From: Vreelandella maris
GTDB lineage: Bacteria; Pseudomonadota; Gammaproteobacteria; Pseudomonadales; Halomonadaceae
Length of the DNA stretch: 64,000 nt
NCBI RefSeq assembly: GCF_013371085.1
Contig: NZ_JABWCV010000001.1
Location: 62,001-126,000 of the forward strand
Direction of reading: 5' to 3'
Of this stretch, positions 9,311 through 17,632 are shown piece after piece. The notes below the pieces were generated by a model, which did not search any database, was not told the DNA's origin, and was given only the letters and a program-made list of their open reading frames with translations. The translations under genes were made by a program, and so were the position numbers. The stretch's first letter is position 1. Each line of letters opens with the position of its first letter.

Positions 9311-10003
9311 ATGACCTCCTCGAACCACCGTTTTACCGATGCTGAGCGCCGTGGGCTGTACCGCGCCATACATGAGCGGCGCGATGTGCGCTCTCAATTC
9401 CTGCCCGACCGGATTCCACCTGAGGTGCTGGCCCGTCTTTTGGAAGCAGCGCATCATGCGCCGTCGGTGGGGTTTATGCAGCCCTGGGATTTCATCGTGA
9501 TTGAGAGCCGCAGCGTCAGGGACGCGGTGCTGGCGACGTTCGAGGAGGAAAACCAGAAGGCCGCCGAGCGCTTTGAGGGCGAGCGCAAGGAGCATTACCG
9601 CAGCCTTAAACTACAAGGCATTCTGGAAAGCCCACTCAATCTCTGTATTACCTGTGATCGAAGCCGGGGCGGCCCCCACGTGTTAGGGCGCAATAGCATT
9701 GTGGATACCGACCTTTTCAGCACTTGTTTAGCCGTGCAAAACCTCTGGCTGGCGGCGCGGGCGGAGGGCATTGGCGTGGGCTGGGTGAGTATTCTCGATC
9801 AAGAGCAGCTAAGCACTGCGCTGAACCTGCCTGGGCATGTTTATCCGCTGGCGTATCTCTGCCTTGGCTATGTGAGCGATTTCTTAGATCAGCCGGAGCT
9901 TGAAGCCAAAGGTTGGCGCGGTCGGCTGCCATTAAGCGAACTGGTGCATGGCGATCAGTGGGGGCAGCCGCTAGCTGCTCTTAATAAAGTTGCGGTTAAA
10001 TAA
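9311..10003 (+). CDS. bluB: 5,6-dimethylbenzimidazole synthase (BluB)
   Basis: Flavin-destroying nitroreductase-fold enzyme that converts reduced FMN with O2 to 5,6-dimethylbenzimidazole, the lower axial ligand of vitamin B12. 230 residues, normal length. FMN-contact and family blocks visible: RRDVRSQFLPD, APSVGFMQPWDFI, CDRSRGGPHVLGR, DLFSTCLAVQNLWLAARAEGIGVGWVSI, and the C-terminal KGWRGRLPLSELVHGDQWG. The GFMQPW and PHVLGR motifs separate BluB from ordinary nitroreductases. No other cobalamin gene is in the window; it is followed 12 bases later by an unrelated transporter pair. Confidence 0.93.
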   Translation: MTSSNHRFTDAERRGLYRAIHERRDVRSQFLPDRIPPEVLARLLEAAHHAPSVGFMQPWDFIVIESRSVRDAVLATFEEENQKAAERFEGERKEHYRSLKLQGILESPLNLCITCDRSRGGPHVLGRNSIVDTDLFSTCLAVQNLWLAARAEGIGVGWVSILDQEQLSTALNLPGHVYPLAYLCLGYVSDFLDQPELEAKGWRGRLPLSELVHGDQWGQPLAALNKVAVK

Positions 10004-10015
10004 AGGAGAGTACTC

Positions 10016-10243
10016 GTGCGACGTTTGATCGTTCTGCCCACTTCTCGTGCGGGGTGGGGATTATTAATAGCTTTTGTAGCGCTGGTGATGGCGGGTACCT
10101 GGCCAGTGATTGGCCTGGTGAACCGGGCAACGCTGGTGTTGGGGCTTCCGTTGATGGTGGTCTGGAGTTATCTGGTTATTTTTGCCTGCGTGGTGGTCAT
10201 GCTGATCGGCAATCGCATTGTGGAGCGAGACGACCATGAATAG
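10016..10243 (+). CDS. Small two-helix membrane protein, DUF3311-like partner of a sodium-solute symporter
   Basis: 75 residues with two strongly hydrophobic helices (about 14-34 and 40-65) and short charged ends. Starts at GTG with AAAGGAGAG seven bases upstream. Its 3' end overlaps the start of the following SSS transporter by 8 bases. Small DUF3311/DUF997-type proteins are commonly encoded just before SSS-family symporters and are thought to be accessory subunits; that role is inferred from position here. Confidence 0.75.
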   Translation: MRRLIVLPTSRAGWGLLIAFVALVMAGTWPVIGLVNRATLVLGLPLMVVWSYLVIFACVVVMLIGNRIVERDDHE

Positions 10244-11717
10244 CCCATGGCCACTACTGATAACCTTGGTCTATGTTGCCATTGCGATGTTGATTGGCCT
10301 ACGCGCCAGGGCAGGACGTTCCATGAATAGCCTGGAAGAGTGGGGCGTGGCAGGGCGCAGCATGGGGCCGGTGACGCTTTACCTGCTGATCGCCGCCGGT
10401 AGCGTGAGCGCTTACACCTTTATGGGAGCACCCGGTTGGGCTTATTCCAAAGGCATCGCGGTATTTTATGTAGCGATTTACCTTGCCTATCTCGCGTTGG
10501 TCGCCTGGTACTTCGGCCCTAAGGTATGGCAATTCGGCGAACAGTTTGGTCATGTAACCCAAGCAAGCGCTATATCTGACCGTTACCAGAGCCCCGCGCT
10601 GGGGGCGCTGGCCGCGCTCGTGATGGCGATTGGCTCCATTGCGTATGCTGTTCTGCAAACCATTGGCTCAGCGTATATTTTGTTTGTGATGAGCGGCGGC
10701 TTGATACCGATTTGGCTGGGCGTCGTGCTGGTGTTGGCCTGTATTGCGGTGTATCTCTACGCCAGCGGACAGCGTGCGATTGGTCGCACCAACGCGTTTC
10801 AAGGTGTGTTAATGCTGATTGTCGCCTGGGCGGTTGGCCTTTGGGCCGTGCACAGTGCGACCGGTGGGCTGAGTTTTGCGGGCGTATTTGAACGCGTTCA
10901 AGCCGAGCATAGCGAGTTTCTCACTCTGCCAGGCGCCGGTGGGGATATGAGCTTTAGCTTTTGGACAACCTCGATTATCGTCTCGATGTTCTCGTTTATG
11001 CCGCCAGTATGGACGCAGTGGATGAGTGCTTCTTCCGCGCGCACCATACGTCGCAGCGCGACGTGGTTGCCTACTTATTATGTTGTCATCCTGCCCATGG
11101 TCGTGGTGGGCTTCATCGGTATTTTCACCCTGCCGGAGCTGTCGCGGGCGGATACCGTAGTACTGGAATACGCCATGCAGCACTTGCCTGTCGTACTGGT
11201 CGGCCTGCTGGGGGCGGGCACTCTGGCGGCCTCTATGTCCTCGAGTGAACCCTTTATTCACTCTGTATCACTGTCATTTAGCAAAGATGTGCTTCAGCCC
11301 GTGTTGAAGCTATCCGACGCTGTCACTGGCAAGTTGGCACGGCTGTTAATTCTGCCCATCATGTTCCTGGTGATAGCGCCACTGGCGATTGCCGAGCCCG
11401 GTAGCTTGGTGATGATTCTGCTGGTGGGGCTGGGCTTTGCTTCTCAGGTTTTGCCTGCGTTTATCGGCATGTTCTTCTGGCCGCGAGCTTCTCGCTTGGG
11501 CGTGATGGCCGGTATCGTGGTGGGGTTTTTGATTACCACGGCATTGACTACCCTTTGGCCCCACCCAATGGGTATTCATGCGGGGTTTTGGGGACTGATG
11601 CTCAATCTGCCTATATTTATTGCTATTTCATTAATGACACCCGCTACCAACGCAGAAGTAGTTGAGCGCTTCTTTCGCATTGCTGCTCCCCGTGGGTTGA
11701 CGCGCATAGGGCAATAG
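10236..11717 (+). CDS. Sodium:solute symporter (SSS) family transporter
   Basis: About 493-residue, ~13-helix inner-membrane symporter. N-terminal block MNSPWPLLITLVYVAIAMLIG then RSMNSLEEWGVAGRSMGPVTLYLLIAAGSVSAYTFMGAPGWAY, the usual SSS first and second helices. The start at 10236 (GGAGCGAGACGACC upstream) is preferred to an in-frame ATG at 10218 inside the previous gene. Substrate unknown; the small partner resembles that of pantothenate- or monocarboxylate-type SSS systems, but nothing in the neighbourhood (bluB, DUF2252) fixes it. Confidence 0.88.
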   Translation: MNSPWPLLITLVYVAIAMLIGLRARAGRSMNSLEEWGVAGRSMGPVTLYLLIAAGSVSAYTFMGAPGWAYSKGIAVFYVAIYLAYLALVAWYFGPKVWQFGEQFGHVTQASAISDRYQSPALGALAALVMAIGSIAYAVLQTIGSAYILFVMSGGLIPIWLGVVLVLACIAVYLYASGQRAIGRTNAFQGVLMLIVAWAVGLWAVHSATGGLSFAGVFERVQAEHSEFLTLPGAGGDMSFSFWTTSIIVSMFSFMPPVWTQWMSASSARTIRRSATWLPTYYVVILPMVVVGFIGIFTLPELSRADTVVLEYAMQHLPVVLVGLLGAGTLAASMSSSEPFIHSVSLSFSKDVLQPVLKLSDAVTGKLARLLILPIMFLVIAPLAIAEPGSLVMILLVGLGFASQVLPAFIGMFFWPRASRLGVMAGIVVGFLITTALTTLWPHPMGIHAGFWGLMLNLPIFIAISLMTPATNAEVVERFFRIAAPRGLTRIGQ

Positions 11718-11816
11718 GCAGTCGTTGGCGACTGACTTAATTTGTTCATCTTTCTCAACTACATTTGTAGCAATGCGCTTTTATGCAACGACACTTGCAC
11801 CGACAAAGGCAACGCG

Positions 11817-13139
11817 ATGAGTCATGCACTGACTGGACACAACCGCCCTCAGCAGGTGATTGAGGCAATCCACCTGGCCAATAAAAGCTTGGCAACGGCC
11901 ACGCGGCAAGCCAAGTACGCCAAAATGGCTGCATCGCCTTACCGGTTTTACCGGGGGAGCAATCATCTTTTCTGGCAAGACGTTTGGCACGATTGGCGCT
12001 TTGCGCTGTTTGGCGGCTGGCCGGAAACCCAAACGTGGCTGCAAGGCGATGCTCACGTCTATAACTTTGGCGCTTACGGTCATCACGATGATCAGGTGCG
12101 TTATGGCATGGATGACTTCGACGATGCGTTGATTGGCGATTACCAATACGACGTGTGGCGACTAGCTATTAGCGTGGTACTGGATGGTCGCGAGAATGCG
12201 GAGCTGGATACCAAGGCGATTAATAAAGCGCTTAAAAAGCTAATAGAAGGCTATTACCAAACGCTGGCGGATCACGTCGATGATAAACTCATTCACGCCG
12301 TGACGCTCGACACCGCCAAAGGCCCGCTGAAGCCGTTCATGAATAAGGTGGCGGATAAGCAAAGCCGTGCGCGGATGCTCGAAAAGTGGTCGACAGTTGA
12401 TGACCAGAAAGGCCGTCAATTCGCCGAACGGCCCGGTAAGCTCGCCAATTTACCGGCGGATGTCGCTAGCCAGCTACGCCGTCTGATTGAGCAGGATTAT
12501 CAGCAAACGCTGCAACATTCCATCAAGGAGAGTGACCCTCACCATTTTCGCGTGAAGGATACGGCCCGCCGTCTGGATGCGGGTACCGGTTCGCTGGGCG
12601 TTGAGCGTTACTACGTATTGATTGAGGGAGGTGTTGAGCACGAGCACGACGATATTATTCTGGATATCAAAGAGCAGGTGCCGCCAGAAGCATTTCGCCT
12701 GATGGACAAGCCGCAGCAGCAGGCGTGGCGGAAGCTGTTTCCCAATGAAGGTATCCGCCATGCCGCGGCATTTCATGCCATTGCTGAGCACCCGGATGCC
12801 TATTTGGGTTGGTTGACCATGAATGACAAGGTGTTTTCGGTTCGTGAACGGTCGCCTTTCAAGAAAGATATCCCTACGCATAAACTCTCGGGTGGGAAGT
12901 CATACCGCAAGCTGGCGAAGCAGTGGGGAGAAATTCTCGCACGTGAGCATTTGCGAGGTGCCCAGGCGCTGAATCAGGGCGACGCGACACGCTTTGCCAA
13001 AGCCGTTTGCCAACGCCTGAAAGGAAGGGAAACTCAGTTTGTCGAGGTCGTTTCGACACTGGCAGTCGCTTACGCCGACTGTACTGAGCAAGATTACGCC
13101 GTGTTTATTGATCAGTTTCTGGCGACCGATTCACCCTAG
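11817..13139 (+). CDS. DUF2252 family protein
   Basis: About 440 residues. Family hallmarks: YRFYRGSNHLFWQDV near residue 50, WLQGDAHVYNFGAY (the D-x-H-x-x-N-F-G block resembling an aminoglycoside phosphotransferase/kinase catalytic loop), MDDFDDALIGDYQYDVWRLA, and DIKEQVPPEAF. Members are predicted to have a protein-kinase-like fold; substrate and role are unknown. Start placed at 11817, where homology begins and AAAGG lies upstream; the frame opens earlier at 11742. The 3' end overlaps the convergent diguanylate cyclase gene by 35 bases. Confidence 0.8.
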   Translation: MSHALTGHNRPQQVIEAIHLANKSLATATRQAKYAKMAASPYRFYRGSNHLFWQDVWHDWRFALFGGWPETQTWLQGDAHVYNFGAYGHHDDQVRYGMDDFDDALIGDYQYDVWRLAISVVLDGRENAELDTKAINKALKKLIEGYYQTLADHVDDKLIHAVTLDTAKGPLKPFMNKVADKQSRARMLEKWSTVDDQKGRQFAERPGKLANLPADVASQLRRLIEQDYQQTLQHSIKESDPHHFRVKDTARRLDAGTGSLGVERYYVLIEGGVEHEHDDIILDIKEQVPPEAFRLMDKPQQQAWRKLFPNEGIRHAAAFHAIAEHPDAYLGWLTMNDKVFSVRERSPFKKDIPTHKLSGGKSYRKLAKQWGEILAREHLRGAQALNQGDATRFAKAVCQRLKGRETQFVEVVSTLAVAYADCTEQDYAVFIDQFLATDSP

Positions 13140-14949
13140 CCGATAGACCGCTGGCAACACTCGCTGGGGTCAGCATGAACTGTTGAGCGTGATGCGATTC
13201 AGCCCATACTACGCAGCGGTTACGGCCGCTGTGCTTGGCTTGGTAAAGCGCTTCGTCCGCGAGTCGCAGCAGTTTCTGCGGCTCGTGTGTGTGAACTGGG
13301 TAAGTGGCTACCCCGCAAGAAAGCGTGATACGCCCCAGCGGTTCCCCCTGATAGATCAACGCCTGATGCGAAATCGCGCTAAGCAGGGCATTGGCGTGCC
13401 CTGCGGCTTGCTCAACGGTTGTGGCTGGCAACAGCGCCACAAACTCTTCGCCCCCGAATCGGCAGGTTACGCCCAGCCCCTGGAAGTGTTGCCGGAGTCG
13501 CGATGCGATATCTACCAGTACGCTGTCACCAGCATCGTGGCCAAAATGGTCGTTAATCTTTTTAAAATGATCTACGTCCAGCATCAGCAGTGATAAATGG
13601 CTACTGTTTTGTTGGGCGCGACAACATTCATGATCGAACACAGTATTGAAATGGCGACGATTATGAAGACCCGTGAGGGGATCCTCAAAGGAGAGGCCTT
13701 CCAGTTCATGCACTAGGCGATCCAGTTCTGCTGTACGAGCGGCCACTTTTAGCTCAAGCGTTTCGTTTGATATCGCTAGCTCCTGCTGAGTACGGCGATA
13801 GTGCCATAGAAAAATGGCGGCATTAGCCAGTGAAAAGGCGAGTGTGCCATAACTTAGCGGAATAGGGCGCCATGGAATAATACCGTGTGCTACCAGCATA
13901 TCGGTTACCAGCAGAGGCGCGAAAACAGTGAAGCTTACTACCAGTAAGCGCTGCTCAAGGCTCAGTCTGGGGAATCGGAACAGTGCTAGCATTAACATGA
14001 CCGGAAGCGTCACTGCCAGTAACGCATCGAATAGCGGAAACGTCATGGACAGGCTAATGATGCCGACCTGAACCAAGCCAATGGCACCTATTAGATAAGC
14101 AAGATGAAGACGCCAAAGAATATTTAGCCAGCGTTTGGCCGACCCTTCGAGCCAATGGCTAAGGAGTAACCCCAGCGCAACAGGCAGCATATAGTAGCTC
14201 CCCGCCCGCAGGGTATCCCAGGCAAGGGCGTTGCTGGCGATCAGCTGTCGAGCTGGAGCTTCCGCAATCAACATGAGTCCCGAGGCGTAGGCAAAAAGGG
14301 CGATAGCGCCAAACCCCCTTCGTTCCGGGCCAATCAGCGCGAAAATGGTGGCTAGAATCGCCAGTACCAGAACCAGTGCACTTACGCCCAGATCCTGAGC
14401 CGAATTATGAATAACGTGCTTGAGCACATCTATGCGCTCCATCACCTGGACTTCGCCCCATAGCCCGATGTTGGTGTAATAAGAAAACACGCGCAGGTAA
14501 AGAGATTTGCCCGCCGCGTCTCCAGGCAGGTCGAGCATATGCCATGGCCAACCCGCAAACTGCCCCCGCCCTTGGGTATCGAATTCGCCATATTGATAAA
14601 TCAGCCTATCATCCAGGTAGGCTTGAGCGACTAGGTCAATGCTGGTGATATAGAGCACTGGATCATTCCAATCGCCCTCAGGCAACACGACACGAAACCA
14701 GACGTTTTGTTGGCCCTCCCGGCCGGGCGGGTCGGCAGGAAAAGCAATCGCGTTCCAGTCTGGCGATTCGTCCTGCAGCCACTGGGGAGCGCCTTGGGCA
14801 TTGAGTGGTGAATCGCCCCAGCGATACTCCCACTGATTAAGTGGTTGGGGCGACGTGCTAGCTTGAAGCGAGCAAGAGATTAACATCAGGATGGTAAAGG
14901 CCATCATGAGCAGAGTGTCACGGCATTGAGGGTAACCACGAAGCAACAT
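13105..14949 (-). CDS. Membrane diguanylate cyclase with 7TMR-DISM sensor
   Basis: 614 residues: signal-like N-terminus (about 12-30), a periplasmic beta-rich DISM-type domain (about 35-180), seven hydrophobic helices (about 190-385), a short coiled coil (AISNETLELKVAARTAELDRLVHELE) and a GGDEF domain. The active-site motif is GGEEF (around residue 500), preceded by DPLTGLHNRRHFN and DVDHFKKINDHFGHDAGD, so c-di-GMP synthesis is expected. The RxxD inhibitory site normally about five residues before GGEEF is absent (LGVTCRF), suggesting no product feedback. ATG has AGGA eight bases upstream. Probably senses a carbohydrate-like periplasmic ligand (family inference). Confidence 0.88.
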   Translation of the reverse strand: MLLRGYPQCRDTLLMMAFTILMLISCSLQASTSPQPLNQWEYRWGDSPLNAQGAPQWLQDESPDWNAIAFPADPPGREGQQNVWFRVVLPEGDWNDPVLYITSIDLVAQAYLDDRLIYQYGEFDTQGRGQFAGWPWHMLDLPGDAAGKSLYLRVFSYYTNIGLWGEVQVMERIDVLKHVIHNSAQDLGVSALVLVLAILATIFALIGPERRGFGAIALFAYASGLMLIAEAPARQLIASNALAWDTLRAGSYYMLPVALGLLLSHWLEGSAKRWLNILWRLHLAYLIGAIGLVQVGIISLSMTFPLFDALLAVTLPVMLMLALFRFPRLSLEQRLLVVSFTVFAPLLVTDMLVAHGIIPWRPIPLSYGTLAFSLANAAIFLWHYRRTQQELAISNETLELKVAARTAELDRLVHELEGLSFEDPLTGLHNRRHFNTVFDHECCRAQQNSSHLSLLMLDVDHFKKINDHFGHDAGDSVLVDIASRLRQHFQGLGVTCRFGGEEFVALLPATTVEQAAGHANALLSAISHQALIYQGEPLGRITLSCGVATYPVHTHEPQKLLRLADEALYQAKHSGRNRCVVWAESHHAQQFMLTPASVASGLSARVNRSPETDQ

Positions 14950-15135
14950 GGTAAATATCCTGATTTACAGCAAGATCGCCTACTACGATGTTTGCATCAA
15001 CCGATGACACACTGATGGCTTATGCAGCATGGTGCACAACTTTCTGAGCGGTGATAGCTAGTTTAGCGAAAAAATTAGCCTAGGTGATGATGGTTAATTC
15101 AACGCTTGAGTACCGGTTATTTAGTCACCTTGGAC

Positions 15136-15166
15136 ACAAAAAAACCGGATCCCTCTGAATCCGGTT
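15136..15166 (-). terminator. Rho-independent terminator of the nfeD-SPFH operon
   Basis: On the minus strand: stem AACCGGAT, loop of about 8 bases, ATCCGGTT, then a run of eight T. Lies about 30 bases after the stop of the SPFH gene. Confidence 0.85.
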
Positions 15167-15197
15167 CACTCCTTATCTGTACGCTGTCATAGGGCTA

Positions 15198-16250
15198 TTA
15201 GTGGCCGCTGACCGCACCGCCAACGATTCCACTACGAAAATCGCTATCACCATCGCTACGGTTTTTAAGATGATTGGCCACCGTATCTTCCGGTGATCCT
15301 GCCATCTCGCGAAACATGCCCATTGAGCCTAACAAAGCCGAGGATTCATAAGGCACGAAAACCCGTTCGCCATCTTTCGCCATATTGGGTAATACTTTGA
15401 TGTAGCTCTGGCCGAGCAGATAACCCACCACCGTGCGCTTGTTCTCTTCACTATCGCCGATGGCGCTTAGCACCAGCTTGATAGACTCCTGCTCACCTTG
15501 GGCGCGCAGGATGGCGGACTCTTTATCGCCTTGCGCGTTAAGAATCGAAGACTCTCGCTGGCCCTGGGCCATGGCAATCGCCGCTGATTTTTCACCCTCT
15601 GCTTCAGTGACGGTGGCTCGGCGCTTACGCTCGGCGGCCATTTGGAGGCGCATCGCGGTTTCCACCTCTTCCGGCATAGCGATATCCTGCACCTCGACAC
15701 GGGAGATTTTGACTCCCCATTTGGAAGCAGGCTCTTCCATCGCCGCCTGGATCTCATTATTCACTTCCGCACGGGACTCAAACAGCTTATCCAGCTCCAT
15801 TTTACCGACCACAGAGCGCAGCGTGGTTTTCGCCAATACTTCCACCGCTTGGCTCATATTCACCACTTCGTATACGGCCCGCTTTGGATCAATGATTTGG
15901 TAGTAGAGCGCGCCGTTAATGCGCACCGTGACGTTGTCGGTGGTGACGACCGGCTGGCCTGGGAAATCCATGACCGTTTCGCGGCGATCAATTCGGGTTT
16001 CGTCGGTAGTAATAGCGGTGTACTCCTCGCCCATTTTGCGATAGCGCAGCATGGTGATTGCGCGGGGCTGCTCGATAAACGGAATGATGATGTTAATACC
16101 GCTTTCTAACACGCGGTGGAACGAACCGAGGCGCTCAACCACCATCACTTCCGATTGGCGAATAATGATCAAACCTTTTGAGATGATCACGACGGCGATC
16201 AAAACAATAATCAGGCTTATTATTAAACCGGGGCTAATGGGTAAATCCAT
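15198..16250 (-). CDS. SPFH/Band 7 (stomatin-like, QmcA-type) membrane protein
   Basis: 350 residues: one N-terminal transmembrane helix (about 8-30), then the SPFH domain (SEVMVVERLGSFHRVLESGINIIIPF) and a coiled-coil flotillin-like region rich in Ala/Glu/Gln (EAEGEKSAAIAMAQGQRES, with repeated NAQGDKE/RAQGEQE). Stomatin-like proteins form oligomeric scaffolds that organise membrane microdomains and modulate membrane proteases. Downstream of nfeD by 2 bases, the standard nfeD-stomatin pair; AAGGAG precedes the ATG. C-terminal tail is Asp/Gly-rich. Confidence 0.92.
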   Translation of the reverse strand: MDLPISPGLIISLIIVLIAVVIISKGLIIIRQSEVMVVERLGSFHRVLESGINIIIPFIEQPRAITMLRYRKMGEEYTAITTDETRIDRRETVMDFPGQPVVTTDNVTVRINGALYYQIIDPKRAVYEVVNMSQAVEVLAKTTLRSVVGKMELDKLFESRAEVNNEIQAAMEEPASKWGVKISRVEVQDIAMPEEVETAMRLQMAAERKRRATVTEAEGEKSAAIAMAQGQRESSILNAQGDKESAILRAQGEQESIKLVLSAIGDSEENKRTVVGYLLGQSYIKVLPNMAKDGERVFVPYESSALLGSMGMFREMAGSPEDTVANHLKNRSDGDSDFRSGIVGGAVSGH

Positions 16251-16252
16251 CG

Positions 16253-16747
16253 TTAGGGCTCCTTGCGTGGGGAATTATCTTCTTGAGGGTCAATATCGGT
16301 GGGCTGATGTAGCTTGACCAGCGCAGTGGTGCCTTCAAAGCGTATAAACACTACCGCCGTCCCGCTGGGTAACTCGGTTTCGCTGCTCTCAAGCACCCTG
16401 ATGCGATAGAAATCGCCATTCACTTTTATGCCCGTAGCATCATCGAAGTCACGCCGCAGCGTGGTGTAGTGATTGCCTTTCTCGACGCCCGTGCCGGTAG
16501 TGCCATAAGCAACGCCCCGAGGGGAGAATCGCGGACGAATGACCATAATGCATAGTGGTAGCAGTACGCCGGTAAAAATAGCCATGCTAAGCAGTTGCCA
16601 AGGAAGCGTTAACCCCAGCGCCGTCACGGCTGCCGTGAGCGCTGCGGCAATGCCCAGTGCAAGGAGTACCATCGCGCCAGACGTTAACTCTGCCAAACTT
16701 AATAGTAAGGCGAGTACGAGCCAGCTGTAAGCCGGGTTCCAGTCCAT
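16253..16747 (-). CDS. NfeD family protein
   Basis: 164 residues: three to four hydrophobic helices (about 8-30, 32-48, 50-72) followed by a soluble OB-fold domain (GTTGTGVEKGNHYTTLRRDF...GIKVNGDFYRIRVLESSE). Short-type NfeD without the ClpP-like serine protease domain. Encoded immediately upstream of the SPFH protein, with which the family interacts as a membrane-domain partner. Likely first gene of a two-gene operon reading leftwards, with its promoter in 16748-16860. Confidence 0.9.
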   Translation of the reverse strand: MDWNPAYSWLVLALLLSLAELTSGAMVLLALGIAAALTAAVTALGLTLPWQLLSMAIFTGVLLPLCIMVIRPRFSPRGVAYGTTGTGVEKGNHYTTLRRDFDDATGIKVNGDFYRIRVLESSETELPSGTAVVFIRFEGTTALVKLHQPTDIDPQEDNSPRKEP

Positions 16748-16899
16748 AAACGCTCCAACTCCACAGTTAACCTAATGAGGCCAGCGTAACCTAATCACGA
16801 GTATTTATCCCAACTGAGTATTGAGCGCCGGAGCCAGTGTTGTAGGGAAGAGTGTTATTCTTGGCGCCTTTATCGATAGCGAGCATTAAGGAGAAGCGC

Positions 16900-17616
16900 G
16901 TGTCAGGCGTGGTTTATTGGCTGGATATGGCGGGTGTCATCGTGTTCGCGCTGTCGGGCGTGATTTTGGCATGCCGGTCACGCATGGACCCGATTGGTAT
17001 GCTGGTGCTGGCGTCGGTGACCGGGATTGGTGGGGGCACACTGCGTGATCTGGTGTTGGGCGTCAGACCGGTGTTTTGGGTGACAGACCCAACCTATCTC
17101 TGGGTCATTTTGGCCACCGTGGGTGTGTCGTTGATGGGGTTACACTATATCCATCGCCTGTCGCGGGGCTTTCTGCCCATCGCCGATGCGTTTGGGCTGG
17201 CGCTGTTCACCGTGATTGGTGCCCATAAAGCGCTACTGCTGGGCACGTCTGGCATGGTGGCAGTGTTAATGGGCATGATGACGGGCGTGGCGGGCGGCAT
17301 GATTCGTGATGTGCTGGCTCAACGAGTGCCCATGGTGCTGCGTGAAGAGGTGTACGCCACAGCAGCCATGGCCGGCGGGGTCGTTTATGTGGCGCTGCAT
17401 GCACTAGAGGCACCGCTTACGTTGGCGATTGCCGCATCAATCAGCGTCACGCTTGGCCTTCGTTTGGCGGCCATTCATTGGCACTTGGCATTGCCGGTTT
17501 TTGCCTGGGTCACGGTGCCCCCCAAAAACCACGATGAGGCGGCGACGCCACTCTCTACGCCGCAAAAAGCCAAAGAGCGGGTGAGGATGATTCGCCGTGA
17601 GCGCAAAAAACATTAG
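16900..17616 (+). CDS. TRIC-type cation channel family (UPF0126/YadS-like) membrane protein
   Basis: About 238 residues with seven hydrophobic helices in two homologous repeats, each carrying a glycine-rich signature: GIGGGTLRDLVLG in the first and GVAGGMIRDVLAQRVPMVLR in the second, which identifies the bacterial TRIC/UPF0126 family. Homologs are trimeric potassium/cation channels, some linked to glycine uptake. GTG at 16900 is chosen because AAGGAG lies six bases upstream and homology begins there; the open frame runs back to 16852 without a ribosome site. The basic C-terminus (RVRMIRRERKKH) is cytoplasmic. Confidence 0.88.
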   Translation: MSGVVYWLDMAGVIVFALSGVILACRSRMDPIGMLVLASVTGIGGGTLRDLVLGVRPVFWVTDPTYLWVILATVGVSLMGLHYIHRLSRGFLPIADAFGLALFTVIGAHKALLLGTSGMVAVLMGMMTGVAGGMIRDVLAQRVPMVLREEVYATAAMAGGVVYVALHALEAPLTLAIAASISVTLGLRLAAIHWHLALPVFAWVTVPPKNHDEAATPLSTPQKAKERVRMIRRERKKH

Positions 17617-17632
17617 GCAACGTTTATGTGTA

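Noticed and set aside
15642-16109. Plus-strand frame opposite the SPFH gene
   Set aside because: Low-complexity mirror of coiled-coil codons; no independent support.
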